Notes: generated by a model not told the origin, from the letters alone. Positions 15,109 through 24,833 are shown, counted from the first letter of the stretch. The stretch: 64,000 bases of DNA from Thermoanaerobacter wiegelii Rt8.B1 (GCF_000147695.2 NC_015958.1:102501-166500); one strand, 5' to 3'. Numbers and translations: made by a program.

Positions 15109-17280
15109 TTATACATTCCTTTGAAGGAGTAGTAAAATAGGAGGTATTGCGTATATACAGGTAGTGGCTGCTGCTACAATGCCAGCATCGTTGAAGGCAA
15201 GAGCAAAAAGCATACCTACGATACTGCCAAAAAATCCGTAATACACGTATTTATAATTTTTGAAGATGTTTTTAAGTACTCCCGTTGGTCTATAAGATAG
15301 TATAAATAGTACTAAAATAGATATTATAAGTACCCATGACCATATAGTGTATCTTATAAGGTTAAGCTCCATTTGAAGCTTTCTTGTAAAAATTTGGAAC
15401 AAAGAATTTATACCTTCACTTTTTACAATAATAGCTGTTTGGGCCATATGGGTAGTGGTTCCAAAAAACATTGAAGCTATAAACATCAAAAATAGTAATA
15501 TTACCATAGAGATAAACATTATTAAAAAGGTCTTTTTATTTATTTTTACTCCAAAGAGCATCAAAATTGTGGAACCAAAAGCCATAAAACCAGTTATAAA
15601 TCCACCGACTTTTGCTCCAAATTGTGGTAGAACCATTAACCAAAATGCAACAGTAAAAAGGGTAAAGCCTAAAATTTTTACGCTCTTGGTTTTATATTTT
15701 TCAATTAATGCCATAGTTCCCATAATTGAAGAACCTATCAAGACTCCCATGTATTCATTTCCTATTCCATAGAACCTAGCTCCGCTTATGACGTCATATC
15801 CTAATATAGAGTTTTTCATCAAAGGAGAATTAAGTAACAAATCTATTATTATTGTGATTGTGGTTACCAAACTTATTACCATTAGTCTATCTAAATCATT
15901 TTTTACAAAATACATGATTAACCCGTCAATTAATCCAGTTAAAACAACAACAGCCACAATGTTTAAGTAAAGAGATAAGGGGCCTAATAAAGGCAGAATT
16001 AAAAATGTCAGAGGAACAGTCATTACTCCTAAAATTATAGGTGTCAAATACTTTAAATATTCTTTTTTCAAGAACAATAGGCCTATATAAAGTATTAGCA
16101 CAATGACTAAAAACAAAACGTAACTTTTCAATACCAATGGTCTAGCATTGTGGACAGAAACTATCATTTTATCTGCGTTGATAAGATAACCAAGGGCGTT
16201 TTGGTATTTGATGCTTTCAATTGGATGTCCCAACATTTCTACAGGGGGTTCTATGTTAAAGTATGATAATATTGTTGGTGCTATGTCTAAATTTGTAATA
16301 ATTCCTTGGCGCTTTGTAGTATTAGAAGTCGCAAAGCCTTGTGAATAAGAAGGACCTGCTATTATTACAGGGGTAATTAAATTGTTAATTTGTATATCTT
16401 GATTAGAAGGATAAGGAGTCACGACAATAAATAAATCTTTAGACAAATCCAAATCAGATAATATTTTACCTATAAGTTTATCAGATTCATATAATGCCTT
16501 TTCTCTGTAACGCTGAGCCAAGGAAGGGGAAGTATATTTAGGAAATACATCTGCCCTTAAAATATCTCCAGGGTCTATAATAATGAGGCCACCATTTTTA
16601 CTGTATTCTACAAATTTATTGTAAAGTTTTTCATAATCGGCTTTTACCATGTAAGGACTATTATCATCTTTTACTAATAAATCTTCGCTAATATCTCCCT
16701 CAGATATCCCGTTTTTGTCCATGCCAATTAAAGGGGCATATCTTTTATAGGATATTCCTGAGAGAGTCTTTATGTCAGAGTTCCCTAATACGTACACGTT
16801 AATTTCATTTCTTTTTAAAAGTTCACCTAACAATCCCGGCGTAACAGTATAATTTAAAGTAGAAGCTTGATTTATTAAATCTTGTATTCCTAAGTTAACT
16901 ATATTACCTTCTTGTGGAAGTTTCCCAGTGTAAAGGTGATATAATTTTTCTGCAGAAGTATAGCCATAAACTTCATCCTTGTTAAAACATAAGCTACCCA
17001 TTTCACCAGCCGAAGCTCGGGTACCTGTTCCTATGGTGAGATAAGAAGAAGGTTCTGAATAACTTCCGGCTGCTCTTGTATTCATAAGTGCTAAGGAACC
17101 TATGTCTAATAACTTTTTTATATTTGGAAGATTGTATTTAGCAAGGTCATTAATACTTGTCCTATCTAAAATAAAGAGCACTGCTATTTTATTCTTTGTT
17201 GGAGATGCAAAAGAAATTGAAGGGGAAACTGCAAAGAAAATAAACACAAGACATAAAAAAATTGCAAAAAACTTTTTCAT
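15109..17280 (-). CDS. Secreted alkaline-phosphatase-superfamily domain fused to polytopic membrane domain
   Basis: This 723-residue protein has a signal peptide (KKFFAIFLCLVFIFFAV...SFA). An extracytoplasmic domain (about 30-380) has alkaline-phosphatase-superfamily character: ILDRTSINDLAKYNLPNIKK near the start, GLIIIDPGD, and DIAPTILSYFNIEPP ahead of a GHPI motif typical of phosphatase/sulfatase ends. The C-terminal half (about 390-720) has roughly eleven or twelve membrane helices with a conserved-looking loop GARFYGIGNEYMG. It resembles no named enzyme I can identify. A role in cell-surface polymer or lipid processing is inferred from topology. It is monocistronic. Confidence 0.7.
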   Translation of the reverse strand: MKKFFAIFLCLVFIFFAVSPSISFASPTKNKIAVLFILDRTSINDLAKYNLPNIKKLLDIGSLALMNTRAAGSYSEPSSYLTIGTGTRASAGEMGSLCFNKDEVYGYTSAEKLYHLYTGKLPQEGNIVNLGIQDLINQASTLNYTVTPGLLGELLKRNEINVYVLGNSDIKTLSGISYKRYAPLIGMDKNGISEGDISEDLLVKDDNSPYMVKADYEKLYNKFVEYSKNGGLIIIDPGDILRADVFPKYTSPSLAQRYREKALYESDKLIGKILSDLDLSKDLFIVVTPYPSNQDIQINNLITPVIIAGPSYSQGFATSNTTKRQGIITNLDIAPTILSYFNIEPPVEMLGHPIESIKYQNALGYLINADKMIVSVHNARPLVLKSYVLFLVIVLILYIGLLFLKKEYLKYLTPIILGVMTVPLTFLILPLLGPLSLYLNIVAVVVLTGLIDGLIMYFVKNDLDRLMVISLVTTITIIIDLLLNSPLMKNSILGYDVISGARFYGIGNEYMGVLIGSSIMGTMALIEKYKTKSVKILGFTLFTVAFWLMVLPQFGAKVGGFITGFMAFGSTILMLFGVKINKKTFLIMFISMVILLFLMFIASMFFGTTTHMAQTAIIVKSEGINSLFQIFTRKLQMELNLIRYTIWSWVLIISILVLFILSYRPTGVLKNIFKNYKYVYYGFFGSIVGMLFALAFNDAGIVAAATTCIYAIPPILLLLQRNV

Positions 17281-17410
17281 AGATTATCCTTCCTTTTCAG
17301 TTAGTAAATTGACACCCAAACATTATACCATTAAATTATTAAAAATTTATTAACAACAGAAAGGTTAAATCTGTTAATTTGTTAATAACTTTTCAATGCA
17401 AATTAAAAAA

Positions 17411-17449
17411 TCCCCTTTTTATGCTTTAAATTTATGCATAAAAAGGGGA
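17411..17449 (-). terminator. Rho-independent terminator of arcA
   Basis: A 14-bp perfect stem TCCCCTTTTTATGC / GCATAAAAAGGGGA with an 11-nt AT loop is followed on the minus strand by ATTTTTTAA. It lies 13 bp past the arcA stop. Confidence 0.9.
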
Positions 17450-17461
17450 CTGTGATTTAAT

Positions 17462-18685
17462 TTATTCTCTTAAAAGGGGCATAGTCATACAACGAGGACC
17501 GCCTCTTCCTCTTGAAAGTTCCGACCCTTCAATAGGGATTACCTTTATTCCTTCTTTTTCCATTATTTTATTAGATATTTCATTTCTAGAATAGGTTACA
17601 ATAACTCCCGGAGCGATAGCTAAAGTGTTTGTACTGTCATTCCATTGTTCTCTTGCAGAAGTTATTGCATTTAACCCGCCAGTTGGTATTATATCTATTG
17701 TGTAGAGATTTAGCGCATTTTTTAATGCTGTTTGCAAATCTTTTTCCTGATGTATAGAGAAACCTTTTTCCTCTTTTATGATGCTAAATACTCTCAACTC
17801 GTTTTTTATTCCTGGATAAAAAACAAATCTGTTTGTGTCAACCATGGTGAAAACTGTATCTAAATGCATATAAGAACGGTTTATAGGGATTTGCACTACC
17901 AATATTCTTTCGACAGAGGAACCTTTTTCAAATAAATTATGGGCTAATTGTTCTATTGCCTGAGGAGTTGTTCTTTCACTACATCCTACTGCAATTACTT
18001 TTTCGCTTAATACCAGCACATCTCCGCCCTCTATGGAATGAGGATAGCTATCATCGTACCACCAAGGAATATTATTTTTTCTAAAAATTTCATGATATTT
18101 ATAAATGTATTTTAATATTAAAGTTTCTGGTTTTCGCGCTGCTGTTTTCATAGAACTTATCATTAAGCCGCCATCTATCATTGCTCCGGGGTCTCTTGTA
18201 AAATAAAGGTTTGGTAAGGGCTTTATATAAAAATAATTATCTTGGTATATGTATTCTGCTAAACCCATCATAGATTTTTTTATCTTTATTTCATTTAGAG
18301 CCAAACCTGCAATTGCTATTTCGGCAACTTCGTTTGAAGATTTTTCTTTAAGGAATTCTTTTAAATAGTTATTGATTTTTGGAGAGGTAACTCCATTTAC
18401 TTGAAGTAATTCCTCAATAAATTTTTCTTTTACATCTTCTTCTTTTAATATTTCTTCTAAGAGATTTTGTAAATACAGTACTTGGACTTCATTTTGCTGC
18501 AATACTCTTGCAAAGTTGTCGTGTTCTTCTTGGATCCTTCTAACCCAAGGGATATCGTCGAAAAGAAGCTCGGATAAATTTTGAGGGGTCAATCTTTCCA
18601 ATTCTTTCCCTGGCCTGTGCAAAATCGTTGTTTTTAATTTATTTATTTCTGAATTTACGCGGGGAGCAGTAACTACTTTTGTCAA
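17462..18685 (-). CDS. arcA: Arginine deiminase
   Basis: This 407-residue enzyme hydrolyses arginine to citrulline and ammonia, the first step of the ADI pathway. Catalytic motifs are all visible: FTRDPG, EGGDVLVL, HLDTVFTMVD and the nucleophile Cys in GRGGPRCMTMPL. No arcB or arcC lies next to it, so downstream steps must be encoded elsewhere or the enzyme serves another purpose such as pH homeostasis. It is divergent from yabB. Confidence 0.95.
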   Translation of the reverse strand: MTKVVTAPRVNSEINKLKTTILHRPGKELERLTPQNLSELLFDDIPWVRRIQEEHDNFARVLQQNEVQVLYLQNLLEEILKEEDVKEKFIEELLQVNGVTSPKINNYLKEFLKEKSSNEVAEIAIAGLALNEIKIKKSMMGLAEYIYQDNYFYIKPLPNLYFTRDPGAMIDGGLMISSMKTAARKPETLILKYIYKYHEIFRKNNIPWWYDDSYPHSIEGGDVLVLSEKVIAVGCSERTTPQAIEQLAHNLFEKGSSVERILVVQIPINRSYMHLDTVFTMVDTNRFVFYPGIKNELRVFSIIKEEKGFSIHQEKDLQTALKNALNLYTIDIIPTGGLNAITSAREQWNDSTNTLAIAPGVIVTYSRNEISNKIMEKEGIKVIPIEGSELSRGRGGPRCMTMPLLRE

Positions 18686-18823
18686 CTTTTCATCCTCCTA
18701 ATGTTTAAATTCTTTATATAGTATACTGTGCACTACTTCAATTTTCAATACGTATTTAAAAAGTTAATAAAAACTTTTGGCAATTGTGATAAAATAAATC
18801 AAGAATATTATAGAGGTGATAAA

Positions 18824-19570
18824 ATGTTAAGAGATGGGGAAAGATTAGATGAATTAAACTTGAAAGATTTAGTTATAATTCAACACAAGGATAAATTTAA
18901 ATTCGGAATGGATGCGGTATTGCTTGCTAATTTTGTTACTGCTAAAAAAGGAGATAAAATTGTAGATTTAGGATGTGGGTCTGGCATAATACCTATTTTA
19001 ATTGCTGCTAAAACTCAAGATACCTTTATTTACGGTGTTGAGATACAAGAAGATATGGCGGATATGGCTACAAGAAGTGTAGTTATTAATAAAATGGAAG
19101 AAAGAATAAAAATAATAAAAGGCGATGTAAGAGGATTAGAAAAGATATTAGGATATGAAAAATTTGATATAGTGACTTCAAATCCTCCCTATATGCTAGT
19201 AAAAACGGGATTTGATAAAAAACAAAAGTCAGAAAATATCGCGAGATACGAAATATATGGAGGACTTGAGGAATTTATAAAGGCTGCTTCGAAACTTTTA
19301 AAATTTGGAGGAAAATTTTTTATGATTCATAGAACAGAAAGATTAGTTGACATTTTGTATTTTTTGAGAAAATACAATTTAGAACCTAAAAAATTGAGAT
19401 TTGTGCATCCTTATGTAGATAGTAAACCCAATCTTTTGCTAATAGAATCAAAAAAAGGTTCTCAGCCAGGTTTAAACATATTGGCTCCCCTTTATGTGTA
19501 TGAAAAAAGTGGAGAGTATACAAAAGAAATTATAGAAATATACTCTAAAACGCAATTAGAGGAGGAATAA
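18824..19570 (+). CDS. tRNA1(Val) (adenine37-N6)-methyltransferase-like protein (YabB/TrmN6)
   Basis: This class I SAM methyltransferase of 248 residues has motif I VDLGCGSGIIPI and the N6-adenine catalytic motif SNPPYM. ATG 18824 with AGAGGTGAT upstream is the right start; the frame is open further upstream without a ribosome site. It lies directly before rsmI, as yabB does in B. subtilis. The target is by homology and not certain. Confidence 0.87.
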   Translation: MLRDGERLDELNLKDLVIIQHKDKFKFGMDAVLLANFVTAKKGDKIVDLGCGSGIIPILIAAKTQDTFIYGVEIQEDMADMATRSVVINKMEERIKIIKGDVRGLEKILGYEKFDIVTSNPPYMLVKTGFDKKQKSENIARYEIYGGLEEFIKAASKLLKFGGKFFMIHRTERLVDILYFLRKYNLEPKKLRFVHPYVDSKPNLLLIESKKGSQPGLNILAPLYVYEKSGEYTKEIIEIYSKTQLEEE

Positions 19571-19572
19571 AG

Positions 19573-20394
19573 ATGGAAAATTATGGGGTATTATATTTAT
19601 GTCCCACTCCTATTGGTAATTTAGAAGATATAACTTTAAGAGTTTTAAAAACTTTAAAAGAAGTTGATATTATAGCTGCCGAAGATACGAGGCAAACTCT
19701 TAAACTTTTAAATCATTTTGACATAAAAAAACCTCTTACCAGTTACCATGAACATAACAAAAGGACAAAAGGGGTAAAACTTATAGAGGAATTAAAAAAA
19801 GGGAAGTCAATTGCCTTAGTTACAGATGCAGGTACACCTGCAATCTCAGACCCTGGGGAAGACCTTGTGAAACTTTGCATAGAAGAAGACATAAAAGTTG
19901 TGTCATTGCCTGGTCCAACTGCTGCAATTACCGCTTTAGTTGCTTCAGGATTAAATACTTCTTCCTTTGTTTTTGAAGGTTTTTTGCCGACAAAAAATAA
20001 AGAAAGAGAAGAAAGGCTAAACCGTATTTCAAAAGAAGAGAGAACTGTCATACTTTATGAGGCACCTCATCGTTTAAAAGAAACTCTCCACAAATTGAAA
20101 TCTTATGTAGCTGAAAGAAAGATTGTCATAGCAAGAGAACTTACTAAAATTCATGAAGAATTTATAAGAGGGACAATAGATGAGGTTTTAACGAAACTGG
20201 GGGATGAAATAAAAGGTGAAATTGTACTAATTATTGAAGGAGCACAAAAACAACAAGTTGAAGAAAAACCAGAAAAATTAATTCAAAAATACCTTGAGGA
20301 AGGAATGGATAAAAAAGAGGTTATTAAAAAAGTTGCTAAGGAATTGGGAATACCCAAAAGTCAAGTGTATAAACTTACTATAGGAAAAAAGTAA
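19573..20394 (+). CDS. rsmI: 16S rRNA (cytidine1402-2'-O)-methyltransferase
   Basis: This 273-residue tetrapyrrole-methylase-fold enzyme has the opening LYLCPTPIGNLEDITLR, the EDTRQTLKLLNHF segment and the DAGTPAISDPG loop that are diagnostic of RsmI. The C-terminal helix-turn-helix tail (DKKEVIKKVAKELGIPKSQV) is retained. It modifies C1402 in the ribosomal P site. It is 2 bp behind yabB with GAGGAGGAAT as ribosome site. Confidence 0.95.
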   Translation: MENYGVLYLCPTPIGNLEDITLRVLKTLKEVDIIAAEDTRQTLKLLNHFDIKKPLTSYHEHNKRTKGVKLIEELKKGKSIALVTDAGTPAISDPGEDLVKLCIEEDIKVVSLPGPTAAITALVASGLNTSSFVFEGFLPTKNKEREERLNRISKEERTVILYEAPHRLKETLHKLKSYVAERKIVIARELTKIHEEFIRGTIDEVLTKLGDEIKGEIVLIIEGAQKQQVEEKPEKLIQKYLEEGMDKKEVIKKVAKELGIPKSQVYKLTIGKK

Positions 20395-20458
20395 AGAAGT
20401 TGGAAATAATAGTTATTATCAATTGAATTTGATTTTCAATATCCCAAATTAAAAATAT

Positions 20459-20487
20459 TTGCATATTTTTCACCAATAAACTATAAT
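20459..20487 (+). promoter_or_regulatory. Promoter of the cation-efflux gene
   Basis: TTGCAT, 17 bp, then TATAAT, located 44 bp before the start codon. Confidence 0.6.
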
Positions 20488-20530
20488 ATATATCAACAGT
20501 GAAATTTCAATTGAGAATATGGAGGATGTT

Positions 20531-21400
20531 ATGAATAAACAAAACGCAGCTTTGCTATCTGTGGTTTCTAACAGTGTATTGATAGCTATAAAATTGTTGG
20601 CAGGTATACTAATGCATTCAGTAGGGGTAATTTCTGAAGCCATACATTCTTCAATTGATTTAATTGCTAGTCTAATTGCCTTTTTCTCCATACGAGTAGC
20701 AGTAAAACCCGCAGATGAGGACCACCCTTTTGGACACAGCAAATATGAGAACGTTTCTGGCTTTGTGGAAGCTATTTTAATTTTTTTTGCAGCTATACTT
20801 ATCATATATGAGGCAGTGCGAAGAATAATTACTGGTACTTATGTAGAAAATTTAGGAATGGGCATTATTGTCATGCTTTTTGCATCTTTTGTAAATGGAG
20901 TAGTATCATATTTTTTGTTTAAAGTATCTAAAGAAGAAAATTCTATTGCCTTAAAAGCAGATGCAATGCACCTTTTAACTGATGTATTTACGTCTTTGGG
21001 AGTTACACTAGGACTTGTTGCCATAAAAGTCACTAAATTGGATATTTTGGATCCAATCATAGCTATTTTTGTTGCATTGCTTATTATAAAAGCATCAATT
21101 GAGTTGACAAAGGAAGCTTTAAAAGATTTGACAGACACTAGTCTTCCAGAAGAGGAAGTTAAAGAAATAGAGAATATAATAAAATCAAATTCTGAAATTA
21201 CAAGTTTTCACAAATTGAGAACGAGAAAATCGGGGCCTCGAAGAGAAATAGACGTTCATTTGAGAGTGGACAGAAATTACAACATAGTAGACGCTCATGA
21301 ATTGTCCCATAAGGTTTCAAAACAAATAACTGATAAATTCCCTGATTCCCATGTGATAATCCATGTAGAACCGGAAAGAAAAAAAGAAGAGGATAAATAA
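20531..21400 (+). CDS. Cation diffusion facilitator family transporter
   Basis: This CDF antiporter of 289 residues has six membrane helices in the first 200 residues, with metal-site motifs SSIDLIAS and HPFGHSKYE in TM2 and following, and DAMHLLTDVFTS (HxxxD) in TM5. The cytoplasmic C-terminal domain has RKSGPRREIDVHLRVD. It likely exports Zn, Fe, Mn or Cd. The start is ATG 20531, since GGAGG precedes it; ATG 20519 lies inside that ribosome site. Confidence 0.9.
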   Translation: MNKQNAALLSVVSNSVLIAIKLLAGILMHSVGVISEAIHSSIDLIASLIAFFSIRVAVKPADEDHPFGHSKYENVSGFVEAILIFFAAILIIYEAVRRIITGTYVENLGMGIIVMLFASFVNGVVSYFLFKVSKEENSIALKADAMHLLTDVFTSLGVTLGLVAIKVTKLDILDPIIAIFVALLIIKASIELTKEALKDLTDTSLPEEEVKEIENIIKSNSEITSFHKLRTRKSGPRREIDVHLRVDRNYNIVDAHELSHKVSKQITDKFPDSHVIIHVEPERKKEEDK

Positions 21401-21430
21401 TAGGAGGACACACCCTCCTATTATTTATCC
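21391..21430. terminator. Bidirectional terminator between CDF and abrB
   Basis: A 17-bp perfect stem GGATAAATAATAGGAGG / CCTCCTATTATTTATCC with a 6-nt loop is shared by two convergent genes. It has no long T-run. Confidence 0.7.
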
Positions 21431-21435
21431 TGCTA

Positions 21436-21687
21436 TTAGTCTACAGATTTCTTTAACTCTTCAAGGCAATTTTTACATATATTTTTGCCTTTGTAGTTTA
21501 TTACATTCTCAGCGTTGCCGCAGAAAATGCAAGCAGGCTCATACTTTTTGAGGACTATTTGTTCCCCATCAACATAGATTTCAAGAGCATCTCTTTCTGC
21601 TATGTTAAGTGTCCTCCTGAGCTCGATTGGTATTACTACCCTTCCCAATTCGTCTACTTTTCTTACAATACCTGTGGATTTCAACAT
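21436..21687 (-). CDS. abrB: AbrB-family transition-state regulator
   Basis: This 83-residue protein has an N-terminal swapped-hairpin AbrB DNA-binding domain (KSTGIVRKVDELGRVVIP) and a C-terminal segment with two CxxC pairs (CIFCGN, CKNCLE) that could bind zinc. It has ATG 21687 with GGAGGGGAG upstream; longer frames are unsupported. It is the likely orthologue of B. subtilis AbrB, which sits in the same rsmI-metS neighbourhood and represses stationary-phase genes. Confidence 0.92.
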   Translation of the reverse strand: MLKSTGIVRKVDELGRVVIPIELRRTLNIAERDALEIYVDGEQIVLKKYEPACIFCGNAENVINYKGKNICKNCLEELKKSVD

Positions 21688-21736
21688 TTTTCTCCCCTCC
21701 TGAGTTACAAAATTCGACAACTAAACTTCACTTATA

Positions 21737-21765
21737 ATAATACCAAGTTTTGAAAAATAAGTCAA
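21737..21765 (-). promoter_or_regulatory. abrB promoter (sigma-A type)
   Basis: On the minus strand TTGACT, exactly 17 bp, then TATTAT, about 50 bp upstream of the abrB ATG. Confidence 0.75.
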
Positions 21766-21864
21766 CACCTTTTTTGGAATTTTTTAAGGTTAATAACATA
21801 AATTTTATTACATAAGAAGAAAAGCATAAACGAAGTTTTTTTGGTAATTTGGGAGGGCTATACC

Positions 21865-22449
21865 ATGATAAATTACATATGGTTTTTTATGATAGCGATA
21901 GGAGTTTTAGTAGGAATAATAAATGGCAGAATGGCAGAAGTATCCAAAGCTATAATTGATTCAGCACAGACTGCTGTTGCTATTTCGATAGGGTTAGTTG
22001 GTGTAATGTCTTTATGGCTTGGAATAATGAAAATTGCAGATAAGTCAGGCCTTACAGATATTATCGCAAAATTACTAAAACCTACAATTATAAGGCTTTT
22101 TCCTGATGTGCCAAAAGACCACCCAGCTATTTCAGCGATGATAATGAATATATCAGCTAATATGTTGGGATTAGGTAATGCAGCAACACCTTTTGGGATT
22201 AAGGCTATGGAATACCTTCAAGAGCTCAACAAAAAAGACAGTGCTTCAAATGCTATGTGCCGCTTTTTAGTGATAAATACAGCTTCAATACAGCTTATAC
22301 CTGCAGTGATGATTGGAATAAGGGCTTCTTTGGGAGCTAAAAATCCTGCGGATTTTGTGATTGTCAGCGTACTTTCAACTAGCACTGCTCTTGTAGCTGG
22401 TCTTATTTTGAATAAATACCTTGAAAAAATGCCTATATTTAAGGAGTGA
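21865..22449 (+). CDS. spmA: Spore maturation protein A
   Basis: This 194-residue nucleoside-recognition (Gate) domain membrane protein has conserved NISANMLGLGNAATPFGIKA. SpmA with SpmB is required for spore core dehydration and heat resistance in B. subtilis and Clostridium perfringens. ATG 21865 has GGGAGGG before it. The downstream spmB confirms the pair. Confidence 0.93.
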   Translation: MINYIWFFMIAIGVLVGIINGRMAEVSKAIIDSAQTAVAISIGLVGVMSLWLGIMKIADKSGLTDIIAKLLKPTIIRLFPDVPKDHPAISAMIMNISANMLGLGNAATPFGIKAMEYLQELNKKDSASNAMCRFLVINTASIQLIPAVMIGIRASLGAKNPADFVIVSVLSTSTALVAGLILNKYLEKMPIFKE

Positions 22450-22457
22450 AAATAATA

Positions 22458-22979
22458 ATGATTAAAATTATATCTGAATGGATTATCCCCATACTTGTTT
22501 TTATTATTCCTTTTTATGGAATCATAAAAAATGTCAAAGTGTATGAAGTTTTTGTTGATGGGGCAAAAGAAGGAATTTCTGTAGTTGTAAAAATATTTCC
22601 AGCTCTTGTAGCGATGCTTGTGGCAATAGGCGTATTAAGAGCGTCAGGAGCCCTTGACTTGTTAGGGAAATTTTTAATGCCTCTTACAAATAAAATAGGC
22701 ATGTCACAGGAACTTGTGCCTCTTGCTTTAATAAGACCCCTTTCGGGAAGTGGTGCTTTGGGGATTGCGACTGAGATTATAAAAACTCATGGTGCCGATT
22801 CTCTAACCGGGAAAATGGCTTCTGCTATGTATGGATCTACTGAGACCACTTTTTATGTTCTTGCTGTTTACTATGGGGCAGTGGGAATAAAAAAGATGAG
22901 ACATTCTGTTATCTCTGGAATTTTTGCAGATATTGTTGCAATACTTTCTTGTGTATTTTATAGCAGATTATTTTTTTAA
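22458..22979 (+). CDS. spmB: Spore maturation protein B
   Basis: This 173-residue membrane partner of SpmA has the family motif LIRPLSGSGALGIATEI and then GSTETTFYVLAVY. ATG 22458 lies 11 nt after AAGGAG; a GTG at 22446 overlaps that site. The tail of spmA ends 8 bp before this ATG, so the two are translated from one mRNA. Confidence 0.93.
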   Translation: MIKIISEWIIPILVFIIPFYGIIKNVKVYEVFVDGAKEGISVVVKIFPALVAMLVAIGVLRASGALDLLGKFLMPLTNKIGMSQELVPLALIRPLSGSGALGIATEIIKTHGADSLTGKMASAMYGSTETTFYVLAVYYGAVGIKKMRHSVISGIFADIVAILSCVFYSRLFF

Positions 22980-22982
22980 TAC

Positions 22983-23010
22983 TTGTACACTTTTTCACTT
23001 TTGTTATACT
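22983..23010 (+). promoter_or_regulatory. Promoter of the CCA-enzyme gene
   Basis: TTGTAC, 16 bp, TATACT, positioned 50 bp before the GTG start. Confidence 0.55.
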
Positions 23011-23060
23011 ATATAGTGTAATGTTGTTTTTGCCTTTTAAAAGGAAAGGAATGATTTTTT

Positions 23061-24464
23061 GTGGCAACAATACCAAAATTAATAAGAAAATTAGGAAAAG
23101 AAGCATATAATTTGTATATTGTTGGGGGATACATAAGGGACAGGATTTTAAATAGAGAAGCTAAAGATTATGATTTTGTAGTTCAGGAAGATGCAGAGAA
23201 AATCGCCAAATTAGCGGCAGAAAAATTAGGGGGTACTTTTGTGCCTTTTATGGCGGAAAAAGGCACATATAGGGTTGCTGTAGGAGATGAAATATTAGAT
23301 TTTACTAATTTAAGAGGTGAAGACATATACATAGATTTAGCTCATAGAGACTTTACAATGAATGCTATGGCTATAAAACTGACGGATTATTTTGAATTTG
23401 AATATATTATTGACCCTTTTGGTGGCATGATGGACATAAAAAACAGGAAAATAAAGCATGTGGGTGTGATGACCTTTAAAGAAGACCCTTTAAGGGCTTT
23501 GAGGGCCGTAAGATTTGCTGCGACTTACAAATTTGATATTGATGAGGGTACAAAGGCTAAAATAAGAGAAGAAGCGGCCTTAATAAAACAAGTAGCGCCA
23601 GAGAGAATAATGAATGAAATTTTTATAATATTAAAAGAAAAGAATTCTCACAAATATTTAAGAATGATGGAAGATTTAAAGCTTATGGAAAATATATTTG
23701 AAGAAGTTGCTAAAATGAAAGAAGTAGGAAAGTGCTATTATCACCTTACAAATGCTTGGATACATTCACTAAAAACTGTAGAAGAATACGAAAATATCAT
23801 AAATTCTATGAGATTTCCCAAAGACGTATATGATATAGTTTCGGAGTATTTAGATAGAAAGCTTTCTTCTGACAACAAAGTAAAGGACATAATAAAACTT
23901 GGAGCTCTTTTTCACGATATAGGCAAACCAGAATCCATATACATTGATACTGAAAATAGAGTACATTTTTACAACCACGAGACAAAAGGAGCAGAAATCG
24001 TAAAAAAGATAGCATCAAGGATGAAAATGCCCAAAAAAGAGTCTTCTTTGCTAAAGAAGCTTGTCCTTTATCACATGAAGCCTTTAATGTACTATGTAAA
24101 TGGCGGACCAACGAATAAATCTCTTTTTAGATTTTTTTCCGAACTTAAGGATGATTCAATAGCGATTCTACTTTTATCTCAGGCTGATTTTACTGCTACA
24201 AGGCTTAATTTAGGTAAAGAGGAAGAGATACCAAAGTTTACAGATTATATTACCAAGCTTTTAAAAAGATATGTAGAATTTAAAGAAACAGAAAAACCAT
24301 TACTTTCGCCGCTGGATATAATAATAAATTTTGATGTAAAAGATGGGAAAAAATTAGGACAGATTTTATATGAAATAAGGAAAAATAGATTTTACGGAGA
24401 AATTCAAGATAAAGAAGATGCTGTAGAGTTTGTAAAAGAAAGAATGAAAATAGAGAAAATATAA
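23061..24464 (+). CDS. cca: CCA tRNA nucleotidyltransferase / poly(A) polymerase family with HD domain
   Basis: This 467-residue protein has a class II nucleotidyltransferase head (VGGYIRDRILNREAKDYDFVV with the catalytic DxD), RNA-binding region (DPLRALRAVRFAATY) and a C-terminal HD domain (LFHDIGKPE, then HETKGAE). It repairs or adds the tRNA 3' CCA end; the HD domain suggests extra phosphohydrolase activity. Some clostridial genomes divide A-adding and CC-adding among paralogues, so full CCA addition is likely but not certain. Confidence 0.88.
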   Translation: MATIPKLIRKLGKEAYNLYIVGGYIRDRILNREAKDYDFVVQEDAEKIAKLAAEKLGGTFVPFMAEKGTYRVAVGDEILDFTNLRGEDIYIDLAHRDFTMNAMAIKLTDYFEFEYIIDPFGGMMDIKNRKIKHVGVMTFKEDPLRALRAVRFAATYKFDIDEGTKAKIREEAALIKQVAPERIMNEIFIILKEKNSHKYLRMMEDLKLMENIFEEVAKMKEVGKCYYHLTNAWIHSLKTVEEYENIINSMRFPKDVYDIVSEYLDRKLSSDNKVKDIIKLGALFHDIGKPESIYIDTENRVHFYNHETKGAEIVKKIASRMKMPKKESSLLKKLVLYHMKPLMYYVNGGPTNKSLFRFFSELKDDSIAILLLSQADFTATRLNLGKEEEIPKFTDYITKLLKRYVEFKETEKPLLSPLDIIINFDVKDGKKLGQILYEIRKNRFYGEIQDKEDAVEFVKERMKIEKI

Positions 24465-24467
24465 TTT

Positions 24468-24506
24468 AAAAAGAGATGCAAAAATTTTCGCTGCATCTCT
24501 TTTTTA
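24468..24506 (+). terminator. Terminator after cca
   Basis: AAAAAGAGATGCA pairs with TGCATCTCTTTTT across an 11-nt loop, followed by T. It also lies beyond the stop of the convergent tautomerase gene. Confidence 0.8.
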
Positions 24507-24512
24507 TAAGAG

Positions 24513-24707
24513 TTATTTTTTATGTAGTTCAGAGAGAGGGGTTCCTCCTACGCCTATATTGTCTGGATTATTTTCTTTTATAATCACTGAGAATGCATTT
24601 ATAGGAATATTGAGTACTTGTGAAGCTGCTTTTGTAAGTTCAGAAATAAGTTTTGCTTTTGTTTCCTTACTTAAATTGTCAGGTCCTTCAATTGTTATAA
24701 AAGGCAT
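24513..24707 (-). CDS. 4-oxalocrotonate tautomerase-family enzyme
   Basis: This 64-residue tautomerase subunit has the invariant Pro after the initiator Met (MPFITIEGPDN) that becomes the catalytic N-terminal base, and a typical helix plus strand FSVIIKENNPDNIGVGG. The physiological substrate is unknown, and aromatic degradation is not implied in an anaerobe. It is monocistronic. Confidence 0.88.
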   Translation of the reverse strand: MPFITIEGPDNLSKETKAKLISELTKAASQVLNIPINAFSVIIKENNPDNIGVGGTPLSELHKK

Positions 24708-24833
24708 TGCAATCCTTCCTTTCTATATTTTTTTGATGTTCTCGATATTTATTTTAACACTTTTTTGTGTAAGAAACCAAATTATAAGAAAAATTTATGA
24801 TGACAATTACTAAAAATCAATTATATAATATTG

